Below are positions 53,644 to 54,404 of a stretch of 54,404 nt of DNA, piece after piece; position 1 is the stretch's first letter; each line of letters begins with the position of its first letter. Source of the DNA: a virus. The stretch is from positions 1 through 54,404 of the IMG/VR virus record IMGVR_UViG_3300043446_000267, one strand, 5' to 3'. The notes under the pieces were generated by a model. That model made no database searches. It was not told where the DNA came from and saw nothing but the letters and a program-made list of their open reading frames with translations. Both the position numbers and the translations under genes were made by a program.

Positions 53644-54404
53644 ATGTTAGATGCTATCAAACCATTGCTTGAATCTGGTCTTATTAGTGAAGAAACTTCT
53701 AGTGCTTTAAATGAGGCATGGGAATCTAAGCTAAACGAAGCTAGAGAACAAGTTCGTGCGGAACTACGTGATGAGTTCGCACAACGTTACGAACATGATA
53801 AAAGTGTAATGGTAGAAGCCCTTGATAAGATGATGACAGACGGTCTTTCAGAAGAAATTTCCGAATTTCAAACTGAAAGAAAAGCAATGAACGAAGACCG
53901 TGTTCAAGCTAAAATGAAACTACGTGAAAGCGTAGCTAAGTTCAATGATTTTATGGTTAGTCACTTAGCCGAAGAAATCAAAGAACTACGCAATGAACGC
54001 AAACTACAACTAGAAAGCCAACAAAAGCTAGAACAATTCGTTGTTTCAGCACTTGCAGGTGAAATTAAAGAATTCGCCCAAGACAAGAAGGCTGTAGTTG
54101 AAGCTAAAGTTAAGTTAGTTGCTGAAGGTCGTAAACAATTGGAAACACTAAAGGCAAAGTTCGTTGCTGAAAGTGCTAAGAGAATTAACGAATCTGTTGC
54201 AAAACATCTTAAGGGTGAAATGGCTCAATTGAAAGAAGATATTAAGATTGCTCGTGAAAACGATTTCGGTCGCAAAATCTTCGAATCTTTCGCAAGCGAA
54301 TTCTCTGTTACTCATTTAAATGAGAAAGCAGAAACACGCAAGCTAATGTCAGCATTAGCGCAAAAAGATATTCAGTTGGCTGAATCTACTAAACAAATCG
54401 CTGA
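53644..54404 (+). CDS. 22: Prohead scaffold core protein gp22 (partial, cut by the window end)
   Basis: I translated this from the ATG at 53644, preceded by AAGGGGAT; it is open to the end of the window (about 253 residues). It starts MLDAIKPLLESGLISEETSS and is almost entirely charged helix: EAREQVRAELRDEFAQRYEH, FNDFMVSHLAEEIKELRNER, FGRKIFESFASEF. These patterns are typical of T4 gp22, the main scaffold, which gp21 degrades. It directly follows gp21, as in T4. Confidence 0.9.
   Translation, partial: MLDAIKPLLESGLISEETSSALNEAWESKLNEAREQVRAELRDEFAQRYEHDKSVMVEALDKMMTDGLSEEISEFQTERKAMNEDRVQAKMKLRESVAKFNDFMVSHLAEEIKELRNERKLQLESQQKLEQFVVSALAGEIKEFAQDKKAVVEAKVKLVAEGRKQLETLKAKFVAESAKRINESVAKHLKGEMAQLKEDIKIARENDFGRKIFESFASEFSVTHLNEKAETRKLMSALAQKDIQLAESTKQIA

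Overview
This window is part of the genome of a T4-like phage with a contractile tail (myovirus). The recognisable genes are gp20, gp67, gp21 and gp22 (head), gp53, gp5, gp25 and gp6 (baseplate), a gp26/gp51-family tail-assembly gene, a tape measure protein, gp46/gp47 and gp55. Several large structural proteins resemble those of environmental aquatic T4-like phages more than those of enteric T4. The DNA is AT-rich and tightly packed. I see no tRNA, integrase, IS element or CRISPR array. The host cannot be named from this sequence.

Layout. (1) Positions 1-9985, minus strand: a tightly overlapping accessory operon. In transcription order it holds a conserved 101-aa protein, two glycosyltransferase-like proteins, a 110-aa unknown, a third DxD glycosyltransferase-like protein, five consecutive N-twitch-type radical SAM proteins, and an APS-kinase-like P-loop domain joined to a nucleotidyltransferase (cut by the window edge). 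(2) 10034-40813, minus strand: the baseplate and fibre module. In transcription order it holds a LysM-containing structural protein, gp53, an 883-aa structural protein, gp5, gp25, gp6, a 5148-aa giant structural protein, a 48-aa protein, a 208-aa structural protein and two fibre-type proteins. (3) 40928-45523, plus strand: replication and late-control genes gp55, gp47, gp46 and a Holliday-junction-resolvase-like nuclease. (4) 45524-46102: a gene-free stretch dense in hairpins between convergent genes, probably a structured RNA plus terminators. (5) 46103-47154, minus strand: the gp26/gp51-family gene, followed in the -1 frame by a second ORF reached through a T-TTT-TTC heptamer. This is the G/GT organisation of tail-assembly chaperones. 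(6) 47213-54404, plus strand: tape measure with a transglycosylase domain, portal gp20, a small basic protein, gp67-like core protein, gp21 protease and gp22 scaffold (cut by the window edge).

How the parts work together. gp55 encodes the late sigma factor, and copies of its expected target (NATAAATA, consensus TATAAATA) stand before most late genes or operons here, including an overlapping divergent pair between the chaperone gene and the tape measure. In at least two genes (gp20 and the 73-aa gene) the motif lies exactly where transcription would begin on the A of the ATG, and no Shine-Dalgarno sequence is present, so leaderless late mRNAs are predicted. The accessory operon follows the fibre genes on the same strand. 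Its mix of radical SAM enzymes, glycosyltransferases and an activating kinase/nucleotidyltransferase suggests that it modifies a virion protein or a surface glycan. That role is inference; no substrate is visible.
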